Origin: Spirodela intermedia | Taxonomy: Eukaryota > Streptophyta > Magnoliopsida > Alismatales > Araceae | Direction of reading: 5' to 3' | Length of the DNA: 64,000 bases | Assembly (NCBI GenBank): GCA_902729315.2 | Contig: LR746267.1 | Coordinates: 749,001-813,000, forward strand | In this document: piece after piece, positions 14,226 through 26,151 of the stretch | Position numbering within the stretch: position 1 is the stretch's first letter | Layout: every line of letters starts with the position of its first letter | Made by a program: the position numbers and the translations under genes | Notes under the pieces: generated by a model | Seen by the model: the letters and a program-made list of their open reading frames with translations, nothing else | Told to the model about the DNA's origin: nothing | The model's database searches: none

Positions 14226-14757
14226 AATTGACTCCCACGCCCTTTTCTTCACCATCCGCGCCCTTGCATTCCGTCTCCGCCGACCCAAGTTCACCACAAG
14301 ACTTAAGTCGTCTAGAGAACACCACCAAAGTTCGTCGTGAACCGCACCTTACAAACCGATGTGCAACTTCATCTATACTGTGCGTACATGTAACGATCCG
14401 TGTTTGTTACAGTGTTCTTAAATCTTGATGTTTGTATGAATCCTGTCAACTAAGTCGAGGCCAACGGCTTCATCTTCTGTCTCCTCCAGGATCACCATGA
14501 CACGAACAACACTCTCGGTCACCGCAGTCAACGTCAACAATCTCCCACAGAGAGCTCCAGGGACCTTGTCCCTAGAGCCTTATTGCGAAGATTCGCAACA
14601 AGGGCGACGTCTTCGTCTTCCCCAAGGACCAGATCCACTTACGGTTAATCATAGGCTATCAGAGTGCAGTAACCCTCGCTGTCCTGAGCAGCCAGGACGC
14701 CAGCGTTAACACCATCTACGTTGCTACGCTAGGAGTGTCCTACAACAAAAATCAGTA
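14226..14757 (+). pseudogene. Decayed full-length GLP pseudogene
   Basis: A complete GLP outline survives. The start ATG has become ATTG (14227). The signal-peptide region and an ADPSS..LQD..-like stretch follow. The donor site is destroyed: AAAG is followed by TTCGTC where the genes have GTACGTG (14330). An acceptor-like TTACAG and TGTTCTTAAAT start exon 2 at 14413. About 130 bp including germin box 1 are deleted. [11 protein letters not shown] (about 14597-14630) and a degenerate LSSQ region close it. A W-box core at 14077-14082 remains from the old promoter module. This is the oldest pseudogene of the plus-strand series. Confidence 0.88.
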
Positions 14758-15983
14758 GGTCTATCGCGCTCTTAACTAAAGAATCTGCCGAGAGACTGTA
14801 CCGTGGTTTGGATTGCACGGCAGCTACAATGGAGAATACTATGCAAACGATTCAAACTTAAATGCAATAACGTATGCCAGGTTTTGTAAGAATTTATGTG
14901 GTCGGATAAGTTGGGACGTCGGATAACCCCATCGCCAGGCAAAGTAGCGAAAAATGAGATCCAAGAACAAAAGAACTGCTTAGAGAAAATTCATCGAGGT
15001 GCTAAAGTTAATAGCAAAAAGATTTTAAAATATACAATGCTATCAAATTTATTGCACAGAGGAAAATCCCTTGTTCAGTGGTACGTACATGTGCAAAATT
15101 ACGAAACTGATCTTAGCATTGTGAGCAAAATACCCGGGAAATAACTAGTGAAGCATTCTCTAGGGTCAGTCCAATACAACAAATAATATACAAAACTAAT
15201 GGTGGATTAGTGGAAGCCTTTAGTCCGATCATCCATTTTTCCTAAATTCCTTGTCATCTTTGTAGACGTACAATTGTCATGCTACTTGTCCGACCATGTC
15301 ACACGGTACATGGCTTTGGATGCTACCTCTCGCACGATAACTTAACGGATGTCACAACATCAACAGTGAATCACACAATGATCGAAAGGTGAGATTTCTA
15401 CATCAACGCTATGGGCCATATATTGTCGACGTTGAACGGTAGAAATCTCAATGAACCTACAATCGAAATGTAAAGTCACTCCACCAGTGACGAACACATC
15501 AGAGTTCTTTATCAATGAAAAAGTGTTACAAAGTAGATTCAAGTACAAAGTTCCTTTCACTGGGGTAATCAACTTTTTTCTCTGTGAATAGATCACCTTT
15601 CTAAAATTGTTAACTATAACCGACGTGAATATAGTGTCGAATCTGGCAAAGCTTCTATTTCTACCCCGTCGCCGGTCCTAACTGACCGGTGTTAACCATA
15701 GAGCAGACCGTGCTCGAAGAAATTTTCACAGTTTCCTGTTAGCACAACAAATCTATAGCTCTGCATCCCAAACCGGTAGTAAATCATCTCGTTTGATAGA
15801 GCAGGAGAATTTGCATTGCCGTACTCCGAAAAGGGGCGAGTAATAGGCAGGTTTCCTCACCTTTCAAAGTTGTGGTCTTATACCGAAATGGATATTTCAT
15901 ATTTAAATACCTCGTCGACGAAAAAGGATGTGTCTAAGTGACCGTGCACATTGACCTGGCATCACAATTCGACAATCCTAAAA
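14758..15983. other. Spacer, no gene; last part is older homology to 40740-40825
   Basis: No gene recognised. The last 80 bases (about 15903-15983) are about 85% identical to 40744-40825, and the duplication proper starts immediately after. Confidence 0.5.
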
Positions 15984-16084
15984 TTTTCTCTCAAATGTCA
16001 TGTCCCCCAACAAGGATGTGGCGTCGTACCATGTGTGACATCTTTAAGGGTTCGTTACAACATTCTGGAGCACTGGATACCTAT

Positions 16085-17498
16085 ACGTGATTAGTTTTTA
16101 TGCATGGAGATATTTTTGGTGTCTGTAAGGAATGAAGCATAGCCTAAAAGTTGTGACTCTGGCCTCTCGGCCTCTTTGAAAATCTGCCCCATTACTACGG
16201 ACAAGAATAGAGATTTCCAGGGAGGTCCTAAAAGAGTGGACGAGTTCATGGCGAACGTAAGCGATGATAACGTAAAGTCCCAACCGCATTCCTTTTTTGC
16301 AATCACCGGCGGGGAACGAGAAGTATGAAGTAGCTGCGGGCTCAGCGGAAGCAACGCGCCACGACACAGTCAATTCACTGTGCAAAACGGAATGTCCTGG
16401 ACACACCAGTAGTCCATATCATTAATGTTTGAAGGAAGACAGTAACTGGGACCTGCTCTGTACCGACCTTTGAGATGAAGAACTAAGACCCGGGGAGGGT
16501 TTTTGATACGGCAATAACAACGTTGCTTGGGTCGCTAAAAAACCTACCGCGTCAATAACTTTCAAAAGCCAACGGAACTTGTCTTCGACACGACCAAGTC
16601 CTCTCTGTATGTAACGAGACTGAGACGGGGTTCTCAGACACGTTTAGGAACCTAGAAGGGTTCCCCTCTCCCCGAAACGCAGGCGCCGGTAAACGCTAGA
16701 AAATAGCCCATATCGTTGAGAGGTGAACACCATCAGGGAGTGGAAGAAAAGCCTTGTCCGTTTCGGGCTCGAACAAAATGAATCAGTGGGTAGAACTATT
16801 TTCGAGGAAGACGATTGTAGTAATCAATGGTTTATATCTAGTTACCCCAGAAGCACTGCTCTCAATGTTTTCTTTAAGCTTGGATGAGTGTGGTGAAAAG
16901 AAAATAAACTTGAATTTGGTTTACCACGTTATTCCAGTTTAAAAAATAACCAGAAGAAAATTAGACGAGAAAAGGTGTTTCGCCCAATACGTGGCCAGAC
17001 AAGTGCCTCGTGGGAAGACACGCCAGTACGATAGGAACAATCCAATCTAAGATTGTCCACGTGGGATACCGGCTATGATGCGGGGTACGGGTTAGCAACG
17101 GAAGAGCAGAGCAGAGGGCAAAGTCGGAACCTTCAAATTCGGAGGATTAAACTTTGCCGCGACGTTTTGGTTCCATTTCGGCAATTCTTGCTTGCACACA
17201 GAGACGACTCGGTCAGAGGTCCTTTCGTACTCCAGAATTGATAAAGAGAGACATAGTCAACTGTCTTATCTCTTCTGAGCCGCCTTTCTTATATCAAAAA
17301 TGACTGGGTCAGAAGACCTCCATTCGGCAGAACTCGGGTAGAAATCAGACGTAGTCCAATTCCATCTCTCCAGATCCCGATGTACGCGCTTCAAACCCCT
17401 CAGTCCGTCTATAAGTACCCCCACCAGCGGGTTGCTGCTCCAAAACCCCACAACAACCTGCGGAGAAATACACTCTCCAAACAACGAGGGATCCAACG
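16085..17498 (+). promoter_or_regulatory. GLP upstream module, gene at 17499
   Basis: Long conserved block, homologous to 26655-28065 and, in its last 700 bp, to 7083-7771. Marks are a perfect G-box-like palindrome CCACGTGG at 17057-17064, absent from all other copies; a W-box core AGTCAA at 17255-17260, 244 bp before the ATG; AATGACTGGGTC near 17299; and a TATA box TATAAGTA at 17410-17417, 89 bp before the ATG. Small open frames in the module are conserved only as DNA and shift or stop between copies. Confidence 0.72.
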
Positions 17499-18237
17499 AT
17501 GGCCTCCTACGTTTTCGCCCTCGTCGTGCTCGTCCTCGCATCCACCCAGGCCTTCGCCACCGACCCCAGTCAGCTGCAGGACTTTTGTGTCGCAGACAAC
17601 ACCACCAACGGTACGTGCCGTGTAGTCCTCTCGATCGACGCGCGGTTTTATCCTTACTGTGTCCTTCTCATAATCTGGGTTGGTTACAGTGTTCCTAAAT
17701 GGTGTGGTCTGCAAGAACCCGGCCCTTGTCAAGGCCGACGACTTCTTCTTCTCTGGCCTCGACAAGCCCGGTAACACGAAGAACGCTCTGGGATCCAAGG
17801 TCACCGCCGTCAACGTCAACAACCTCTTCGGGCTTAACACCCTCGGCATCTCGCTTGCCCGAGTAGACTTTGCCCCCTATGGGCTCAACCCTCCACACAC
17901 ACACCCGAGGGCCACGGAGGTGCTCACACTGCTCCAGGGAAGGCTCTACGTCGGCTTCGTCACCTCCAACCCCCCCAAGCTCTTCACCAAGACTCTCAAC
18001 AAGGGCGACGTCTTCGTCTTCCCCCAGGGCCTCATCCACTTCCAGCTCAACATAGGCCGCGAGAATGCGGTAGCCATCGCCGCCCTGAGCAGCCAGAACC
18101 CCGGCGTGATCACCGTCGCCAACACCGTCTTCGGGTCCAATCCTGCCATCAACGACGACGTGCTCGCCAAAGCTTTCCAGGTCGACAAGAAGGTCGTGGA
18201 CCACCTCCAATCGCTGTTCTGGACGGAAAACCACTGA
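17499..18237 (+). CDS. GLP: germin-like protein, intact (GLP-3, copy 1)
   Basis: Exons 17499-17610 and 17690-18237 with a 79-nt GT-AG intron; 219 residues. The signal peptide ends AFA at residue 20, followed by [10 protein letters not shown]. The cysteines (C30, C45), box 1 ligands H107, H109 and E114, and box 2 H154 are all present, as is the NTT sequon at residue 34. The C-terminus is LFWTENH. It differs from its tandem copy at 42344 by Leu for Val at residue 40 (VFLN against VFVN). AATAAA lies at 18283-18288, 46 bp after the stop. Like the other intact genes it should encode a secreted, metal-binding cell-wall protein; substrate and activity are unknown. Confidence 0.95.
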
Positions 18238-19419
18238 GACCTACATCTTGTGTCTGTGATTCTGCATTCTTATTTGATATTGAATAAAAGGAGTCAGACT
18301 CCGGAGCTATTTGTATCATCCCCGTTGGTCAGTAGACTCGTCGGTCGTTAGGCAGAGTCGATTCGCGTGAAGCGGCTCTCTGCTGTCAAGTGCGTCCTTG
18401 TCTTTTGCACTTTAATATCTAGAGGGTAAGAAGTAAAAGTAGATGGGTCCAGATGGAACACGACCTGGAGAGAGCGCGAGAGGGGTAACGTTACGAACTT
18501 GGTTCGGATACTGACGTTGGAGCATCGCTGTGGGCGAGTTCCGAAAATACAGATACTGACACCCCTGGCTCAACTGCCATCTATCGCAGGGCATGGAAAG
18601 TCTTCAGAAGATGCGTTTGGTTTCTCCATTAGCGGCACTTAGAGTCCTCTGTGGTTCGAGACAAAAATTCCGTTCCCACTCAAAGGGGAACGAAGGGGAC
18701 GAGGGAAACAGTATTTTAAGTAAGATGATTTGGTAACTGGGGAACCAGACAGTAGCCTACTTTGTTGATAGTTGCTGAGCATATTTCCTGATTCTCCATG
18801 AAAGATGACATATTCGGTGATAGGCCAGTCGTTTTAGGTAACATGTTTATTGATTCTTCTTCTAGAAGGGTTTCTCCATCCATTACCTCACGGTGAATTT
18901 GAAAGGTCTATGGGGGGATAAGAGCCGGACAGATGAGGAGAGTATCGCAGCGAACGACGTCTTGACTGTATATATAGAAACGCTCTCCAAAGGAGAAAAC
19001 AAGAACGGAACGCAGGACCAGAAGTCTAATGGACCAGTGCTTAAGACTTTTGCCATGCGGAAAAAAACCCTCCGGTATGCCATGCGGAAAAAACGGGGAG
19101 ACTTTTGCCAGTACTAAAGGCGTTTTTACGCTCCGGTCTTGCCATTCGCAGCACCAGAGCGTAAAAAACTGAAGATTGTAACATGGAAAGTAATCTTGGC
19201 TGTCGGTGTTTATAGAAGGAAGATTGCAAAGGCAAAGACTTGGTCTTCATGCCCGTGATAAATGAACTGACTGATTATGAGGTTCCCCGTGACTTGAAGC
19301 TGCGCTCCCACCTGACCGGTTCCGATTGAACGTAGACTCCTCCTTTGGTATGCTTGTTAATGCCGTGGATTTCTATATCTTGGTACATATCCTCAATCAT
19401 ACCATCCGGATATTGGGCT
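18238..19419 (+). repeat. GLP downstream module, gene at 17499
   Basis: Conserved 3' block with AATAAA, followed by about 1.1 kb without a gene. It includes a direct repeat TGCCATGCGGAAAAAA (near 19050 and 19078) and a hairpin near 19121-19169 with the loop sequence CTTGCCATTCGCAGC. The module ends where the truncated GLP begins. Confidence 0.75.
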
Positions 19420-19709
19420 ACGTGGGCTTCGTCACCTCCAACCCCCCCAAGCTCTTCACCAAGACTCTCAACAAGGACGACGTCTTCGTCTTCCCCCAGG
19501 GCCTCATCCACTTCCAGCTCAACATAGGCCGCGAGAATGCGGTAGCTATCGCCGCCCTGAGCAGCCAGAACCCCGGCGTGATCACCGTCGCCAACACCGT
19601 CTTCGAGTCCAATCCTGCCATCAACGACGACGTGCTTGCCAAGGCTTTGCAGGTCGACAAGAAGGTCGTGGACCACCTCCAATCGCTGTTCTGGACGGAA
19701 AACCACTGA
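19420..19709 (+). pseudogene. GLP 3'-end fragment with upstream fusion frame (copy 1)
   Basis: The last 95 codons of a GLP, from [10 protein letters not shown] to FWTENH, joined upstream to downstream-module sequence at a short CTACGT overlap. Exon 1 and germin box 1 are missing, so three metal ligands are lost. The frame is open back to an ATG at 19350, giving a possible 119-residue fusion without a signal peptide. Box 2 reads KDDVFVFP where working copies have KGD, and FGSNP reads FESNP. AATAAA and the downstream module follow. A pseudogene is the likeliest reading. Confidence 0.9.
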
Positions 19710-20390
19710 GACCTACCCCTTGTGTCTGTGATTCTGCATTCTTATTTGCTATTGAATAAAAGGATTCAGACTCCGGAGCTATTTGTATCATCCCCATTGG
19801 TGAGTAGGCTCCTCGGCCGTTAGGCAGTCTCCATACGCGTGAGGCGGCTTTCTGCCGGTGCAGCGTTTCTTCATTTTTTCGACTCTAATTACTTGAGACT
19901 CAGAAGTAAAAATAGATGGGTCGAGGGGGGAACACGATGTGGGGAGAGAGTGCGAGAGCTAGATTTGCATCTCAGAACGGCACCCCTAACTTTGCCGCCA
20001 TCCAGCGGAGACCCTCGAACGTCTATAAAAGGTGCGTTTTCTTTCTCTCTTTGCGTGACTTGATGTCATCGGTAATTCGTGATGAAAATTACCGCATTTC
20101 ACTCGAGACAAAGGGTCGCGGGAAACAACTTTTTAAGGTGAAGAGATTTATCGACCTCATCTATTCCCATCTGCCCCGTTACGTGAAGCAACTCCCACCT
20201 GATCGGTTTCGATTCAGCGTAGATTTCTCCGTTTACATGTTTTTTAAAATCGTGGATATCTTGATCTTGTTTCATACATCAGTCATACCATCCAAATATT
20301 CCATAAATGAAGTCACGACATCTATAGGACATCGACTTGTTCATTTTCTGTTGCATATCGCGTCAACAGGATGCGCAGCAACCGTCTAAA
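19710..20390 (+). repeat. GLP downstream module after the 19.4-kb fragment
   Basis: Conserved 3' block. An open frame of 157 codons (19916-20389) starts at an ATG but crosses module DNA that is not open in the other copies, so it is not called a gene. Confidence 0.7.
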
Positions 20391-21877
20391 ATGGAGAAAT
20401 CATTGACTTAACGTCTTGGTTCTTAGGGCATTAAGTAGGACTCCGTTTAACGACCTAATTACTGGTTTGTTTAAGCGAAATACCACTACGTCCTTTCGGA
20501 AAATCACTCCTAGTACGGCTGCCATCGTAGCAATGCACATCCTCGTCTTGGTAAGTTTATGTGCTTCTGGCTATCAGTGGTGATACAGAAGTTTGTGGGC
20601 AGTATAATATGATTTAATGATTGTAACTCGTCCATTGGGCCACCTCTTGAAGTACTGAAAAAGTTTCAAGGTTGTCCTGAAAAGAGTATGGGAGTTATGT
20701 CAAACTTCAAGGGTGCTATGTCAGCATTCATCGACTGGGACCGAAAAATATGGGACAGATGCGACTTAATAGGAACGGCCAGAGATGAGATGGCTAATTT
20801 ACTCCCCACAAAAGAATTCATGCACTTTCCTCAGTAAACCTATTACTAAAATGCAAAAAAAAACTTAAACAGGAGGAGTGTATTGACGCAACGATGACAC
20901 CAACCCTTTTTATTCAAATATATGACGCCATATGGTAGAACCAGCTCTAAAGCTCTCAGCTTTAAGAGGTCCTCTCTCGACATGGAGAACGGAAATTTCT
21001 AAAATACTACCCAAACACTGGGGAGAATAAAAAGGAACGAATTACGTGACCCAAAAATCTTCGGTGTTCTTCATTTAGAGCGTTACCCACCCGGTCGACT
21101 GGAACGCGTCGTTTATTTGCAACAGCTATCGTACATTCTTAAAGAATCTGTTTGAATGCCACACAACGAGATTGTTAAACGCCTTCGTCTATTGATAAAT
21201 TAATTGCATTTGTAGACTTTAAATTTCTTCCATCCCGAGACCTCTACAGGGGTGTTAAGGGTTAGTATGGACATGGGAATTTTTTTCACATCCAGTATGA
21301 ACCTCCTATTTGGTATGTCTAACTGTTCTTCATTCCTGTTTTTGGTTGTTTCGCGTGACAACCTTCTCTCGCTTGGTAAATATTAATTTCTCTGTTCGTT
21401 CGTTCCAGCACTCTTCCCTCGCCCGAAAAACAGTGTCCGCTGTGGACGCATAGAGACAATAGGACAACATGACAAGAGGCTGTCTGCGCGCGACATAGAG
21501 TAGAAATAGGGTCAAGAATAACTTTCGAGAAAGATCGTTATACGTTTTTGATACCTGGTTACTTTCCCAATGAACGCTCTCGACTCCTGGAAAAAAGCTT
21601 CGACGATCACCCCGGAACAAGCTAGAAATCGACAAACCATTCAACGTGATAAAGTTTCACATACCAAACCGATGAAATTGTCTCGGTGGGACACGTCGTT
21701 GACGGCCAGACAGAGATGACGCAGGGAACATAAGGGCTGCAAGACGGTGTTGGAACTCTTCAGTGCATGGAGATAACGCGGCTACGACCTTGTCCTTCCA
21801 ACTAAGGGACGGCTCGACCAAAATGCGTTTATACTTCATCATTCGGAGACGACGGAAGACATCAGAACCCCAAGCAC
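20391..21877. other. Spacer, no gene
   Basis: Mixed-composition spacer. The 104-codon minus-strand frame at 21330-21644 shows no recognisable domain. Nothing else supported. Confidence 0.45.
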
Positions 21878-22076
21878 GTCAGTAATCTTCCAAGCAATCC
21901 CCTGAACTAGTCTTCCCTCTAGTAGCCTTCCAATCCCCTACAATACACTCAACCGACGCCTTCTGGTTAGAGCTTGATACTAGTGACTCCAGAGGGCCAC
22001 TGCAAAGGAAACATTTGCAAAGACCCAGGGAAAGGTCTAAACTTCAACTGGTGAAATTTGCGTGTGCGGCACGCAT
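21878..22076 (+). repeat. 200-bp dispersed repeat (with 36715-36915)
   Basis: About 85% identical to 36715-36915. Shared marks are CGTCAGTAATCTTCC at the start and AGGGAAAGGT near the end. No coding capacity. It directly adjoins the 830-bp segment at 22081. Confidence 0.85.
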
Positions 22077-22080
22077 TTTT

Positions 22081-22915
22081 CGACCGGTGTTGTCTCTTCT
22101 GCTACAAATGGATAATGCAAGCGCAGGAAGTAACACAATAAAACCGACGCAAGTAACAGGACGTACCTTCAAATTTTCTCTATTCTCAGAGCTTTTCATT
22201 AATTAGCACTTCTCTGCCTGTTCCTTCGAAGATTCATCCTTATGAACGTCACCAAAGACTCTATCACCAGAATCCGAATTGAGATCGGAGGGAGATAGCG
22301 TGTGGTTACTTCATTGTTTGTTGTATCCATTGGTGGGCTCGTAAGCAATTCGTCAGCGTTTGTGATCAAAGGGATGTTCATGACTGTAGTCGATGTTTAT
22401 AATTTTTTTGAACTCTTGGATTAGTTTTACCCAGTAAACTACATCGTTTGGCTACGACATTATGAATTATTCGTGAACATAAGCTTAAAGGGTTCATGGA
22501 TTCTTCCTCTCCTTTCACCCACCATATCAGAAATCATATTTGCAAGTATAAATAGACGTCTGAGAGAACTATTCAGGGGTGTAAGTGTGGTTTGGTAGGT
22601 GAGCTCAGACCAGGAATGTCGTTAGCATTTAAAATTGCAGTGACTACCTTTCACTGAATGATAGATCAATGGAACGACATATCGCAAGGATAGATATATA
22701 GTTAGATCATGGATGTGTTGGTGAGCCTCTAGTCATCCATGAGAGAAATGGAAATAAGATATATCGCTGGAGAGATAATTAATTTCTTTAACCTTTTGAA
22801 TATTAAAAGCTTTACTGAAATTCGTAAAGAAATTCATTTTTTTATAAATCGAACTTAAACGGCAACACTGTCATTTTTCGAATAGATTAATAGTGTTTGG
22901 ATACGCCTCATTAAC
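22081..22915 (+). repeat. 835-bp segment shared with 11790-12619
   Basis: Near-identical to 11790-12619. Here the sequence continues without a GLP fragment, so this locus probably keeps the original right-hand continuation. Confidence 0.9.
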
Positions 22916-23164
22916 ATGGGGAAACGCGCTATAAACAAAAATACTTAAAGCCTAATTTGCACATAGTAGCCCATGGCAAATCATCCTTGGTTTGGCTCGT
23001 ATAGCTTGGATAATAAAATTCAATAATCGTCAAAATTATGACGCATCAAGAAGAAATCTGTTGACGAGGTGCAGCTCTATCTCATTGATCTTTTAGGGAG
23101 TTGGAGATGGTAGACAACCAGCCCAGAATGGACCTCCTATCGTAGTAGTGGCCACCTGATGGAA

Positions 23165-23465
23165 CTCTCTTTGTGCCACTGGCAGTGGATGAGCCTTTGG
23201 GGGAAGAGGAAGACATCACCCTTTGTTTTCAGCGTTGTGAAGATCTTGGGTGGGTTGGAGGTCACGAAATAGACGTAGAGCTTGTTTTTGATGACAGTGA
23301 GACTGAGCTCTCTATCGCCATTCGATGGGTGTGTGGAGGGTTGAAGCCCAATGGGCCAAAATCAACATGAATGAGGGATACGACTAGCAATTGGAGCCCA
23401 AAGAGGTTGTCGATGCTTATTGCGGTCATCTTGGATTTGAGGGCGTTGTTTCGTGTCGCCAAGAG
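23165..23465 (-). pseudogene. GLP exon 2 remnant, minus strand (copy 1)
   Basis: Reverse-strand remnant of GLP exon 2. The frame reads NNALKSKMTAISIDNLFGL, then VSLIHVDFGPLGFNPPHTH, matching the region up to germin box 1. PRATE is replaced by RMAIES and the frame is then lost; in another frame the DNA still shows a VTSNPPK and GDVFLFPQ-like stretch leading to box 2. Exon 1 and the C-terminus are absent. It is more diverged from the plus-strand genes than they are from each other, so it is an older insertion in inverse orientation. Confidence 0.87.
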
Positions 23466-26150
23466 CAAGGATCATGAACAGAAGAATGCTTTTTCTCGGA
23501 AGAATGCTTTGCTCATGTACTGCTGTATATTGCAATGGGTTGTATTGGTAAATCAAAGAAGAATTTGAGTATTTGATATGCATTACTGGGCTATAGCTAC
23601 TATTATCTAGTACGGTCACCTTATCCAGTGCCCTCACTCTTTGCTGCTCCAGGGCTGTAACAGCTGTGAAATCCTTGGGGGTGTTGTGACGGCCCTCTCT
23701 TTGAATAATGAGGTCCTGCCATGGGATCTGGCCGCCATAATCGCGCGTACAAGCGATGTGTGTCGGCACATGTGGCACACAAGAAGGTATGTGTCGCTAC
23801 GACACGGCATAGCGTGGCATGTTCACCACACCGCGGGGGCACGCGACAACACTACGTAGCACAACACTTTGCATGGCGCGGTACGTTCATAGTGGGCACA
23901 TCGGTGAATCACTACATGGGCGGAACCAAAAGTAGAGAACGTACGCATATAATGGGCCCCAGTTTCTTCAGACAAAGGTGTCACCTCATCTTAGGTGGGG
24001 GCGGCTATGGTGATAGTTATATCTGGAGTGAGATGCACCAGCCGGTAATTAGCTAGAGTGGTTATAGGGACAATTATGAGGGGTAGACGATGAAAGGGCA
24101 TCCCCATAGAAAGGGAGGCGACCTTGGACTACGGAGAGAGTTTCTCCCCAAGGTGTATTGTCCTAAAGGAAAGATGGATACTTGTCTCTTTAGTCTTTTT
24201 GTGCTTTGGCACATCGGTGAGGTTCATTGATGTCAACTGCGCGACGGTTGAGCAGATAAAGGTGGAGAAAACCGATAGGTTTATATGGATCTTCAGGCCA
24301 TATGGCTTTTAAGTATTCTAATCTCAAATGGGACGTCACATCATGTCCCTATTAAAGGTCAAACGACTTGAGCATTTGTAGATAAAATTTTGATCATTTA
24401 CTATTTTCTTATCTATTTTGCAAGAGTTTCTCTTGTGTTCTCCCGTCTCCTTTTATAGAGTTCGTTAATTGGGATGTGAACAAAGGAATTGTAGCGTTGA
24501 AAGCTCAGAGTCTGTACGAAGGTCTCTAGGATTCGCGTGATGACGCACGCTTCAGACCTCAAGTGCGTGCTCAAGAACACATATGTTGAAATTCCGACTT
24601 CATCGGAGTCAAAATTCCTGATGACATGTAATTCGAGGAGATACAATAGGCAATCGATTGGATAACCAAGAGACGTGCTCATTTTGAGTCTTTAGGTTCT
24701 AAGTATGCGAGATTAAAATTGGACCTTTCCGGATTTGATAAAGCGGTCTCCTATAATAATTACTGAATTGGTTGTATCGATTTCAAACTACATGTACCCA
24801 TGTTGGAGGAGCAAATTTAGCCTGAGGTTTTCCTAGACTGACTTCACATTGTGGAGAAAATATTTAAATATCAAGATGCAATGGATCCCAACAATGTAGT
24901 ATGGGAAGAGCATACCAACCTACAGCGAGAAATGCAGCAAATCCAAAATTATCACATGGAAAAAATGAAGAAAGAACTCTGTAAAAAATATCTTTATAAA
25001 AGTTATCTTCAAGACCATTTTATTTTAATGTCTCGTTGTAACAAGGTACTTTAAATATTGAATGCACTAAAGAGTTGAAAAATTTAATGGAATATTGGAT
25101 TGCCTAACATAAGGAGTAGAATATCAGTTGATATTTGGTGAGCTTTCACAAGGAGATTAATTCATTGTTGAAGAGCAATCGCATATGATCCTGAACGATG
25201 TACAAAAGCTAACAACGAAGCAATGGGAACTTCAGTTATGATGAGGCAAAAGGCCAACGAGTTCCACAGCTTGGAATTTAAGCCAGGAGCAAACCTCCAA
25301 CTAGGGGAGTACCCAATCTCATATCCACTTATAATTTCTTACAAAATAAAGTTCTTTTTCTCCATTAAAGAAAATGCAATTTTTACGGAATAATGTTATC
25401 AAAATGTTTTAAATGCTTTGGTTCTGGGCATCCAACATTTTGTACAGCAGTAAATTATAACAACGCAAGGAGAAGGGTCATTTGTATGTCATTATTTTTG
25501 GTCGAACATTGGTTCTAGAAAAGTGTTGAATGGATATTTAATACTGTTTTCATGATCCCTTCAAGTGTGTTACGTTAAAATCATCTACTCAGCGTATCTC
25601 TACAAAGGGAACCTTTAATAACTCCATTGAATACCTACTTTAAAGATTCCCCTCGCTAAGTCTAATGTGCTGGTTTGGAAGATTTTTCCAAATACGGTAA
25701 CAATTGCAGAAACCCACATCGAAGTGTTCCATGATGGGTACATCCTAAAATACCATCAAAATCACAAGCCCCACCAGGCAAATGTCGTCGATAGCCCCTT
25801 GCTTTTGGGACACATTAGCACGGTTCTCCAGAGATTTCTAGTAAGCAGGTTCTCACGATATTTCAAATTCGGCATTACCTCTATAATTTGTTCGGCAGTG
25901 GTTCCCTGCACAACCTTCCAAACCACATCAGGCATGGCGATGCCCGGATCTAGTTACAGATTTTGTTGGGATCTCTTATGATCACTCCGACTAACGAAGT
26001 GAGGCCAACTTGATCCGCAAAACCGGAAATTAGGAGAGGGAAGGAGGATCAACCCATAACAACACAAGGACAAAGATATTTACGCTTTGGAGATTACCCT
26101 CATACATCCACGGGAAATCACAACGGTAGACTTCACTTGATATGTAAGAG
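23466..26150. other. Spacer, no gene recognised
   Basis: About 2.7 kb with short open frames only. The 67-codon frame at 24851-25054 (lysine- and glutamine-rich) and the 104-codon frame at 25667-25981 have ATG starts but no known domain. A CFKCFGSGH stretch near 25402 resembles a zinc knuckle of retroelements but has the wrong last spacing. Confidence 0.4.
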
Positions 26151-26151
26151 T

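Noticed and set aside
16754-16942. Small frames in the GLP upstream modules as conserved peptides
   Set aside because: They are conserved only as DNA; stops and shifts in the modules at 7083 and 26655 break the frames.
17695-18234. Long antisense frames (up to about 180 codons) opposite GLP exon 2, in every copy
   Set aside because: They follow from the C-rich third codon positions of the sense gene, give acidic Val/Glu/Gly-rich sequence without a domain, and appear wherever exon 2 does.
19916-20389. 157-codon frame downstream of the GLP fragment
   Set aside because: It lies in the repeated downstream module and is not open in the equivalent modules after the other GLP copies.
25390-25440. 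Zinc knuckle of a LINE or gag protein
   Set aside because: CFKCFGSGHPTFC has the first part of CX2CX4HX4C but one residue too few before the last Cys, and no neighbouring retroelement protein was recognised.
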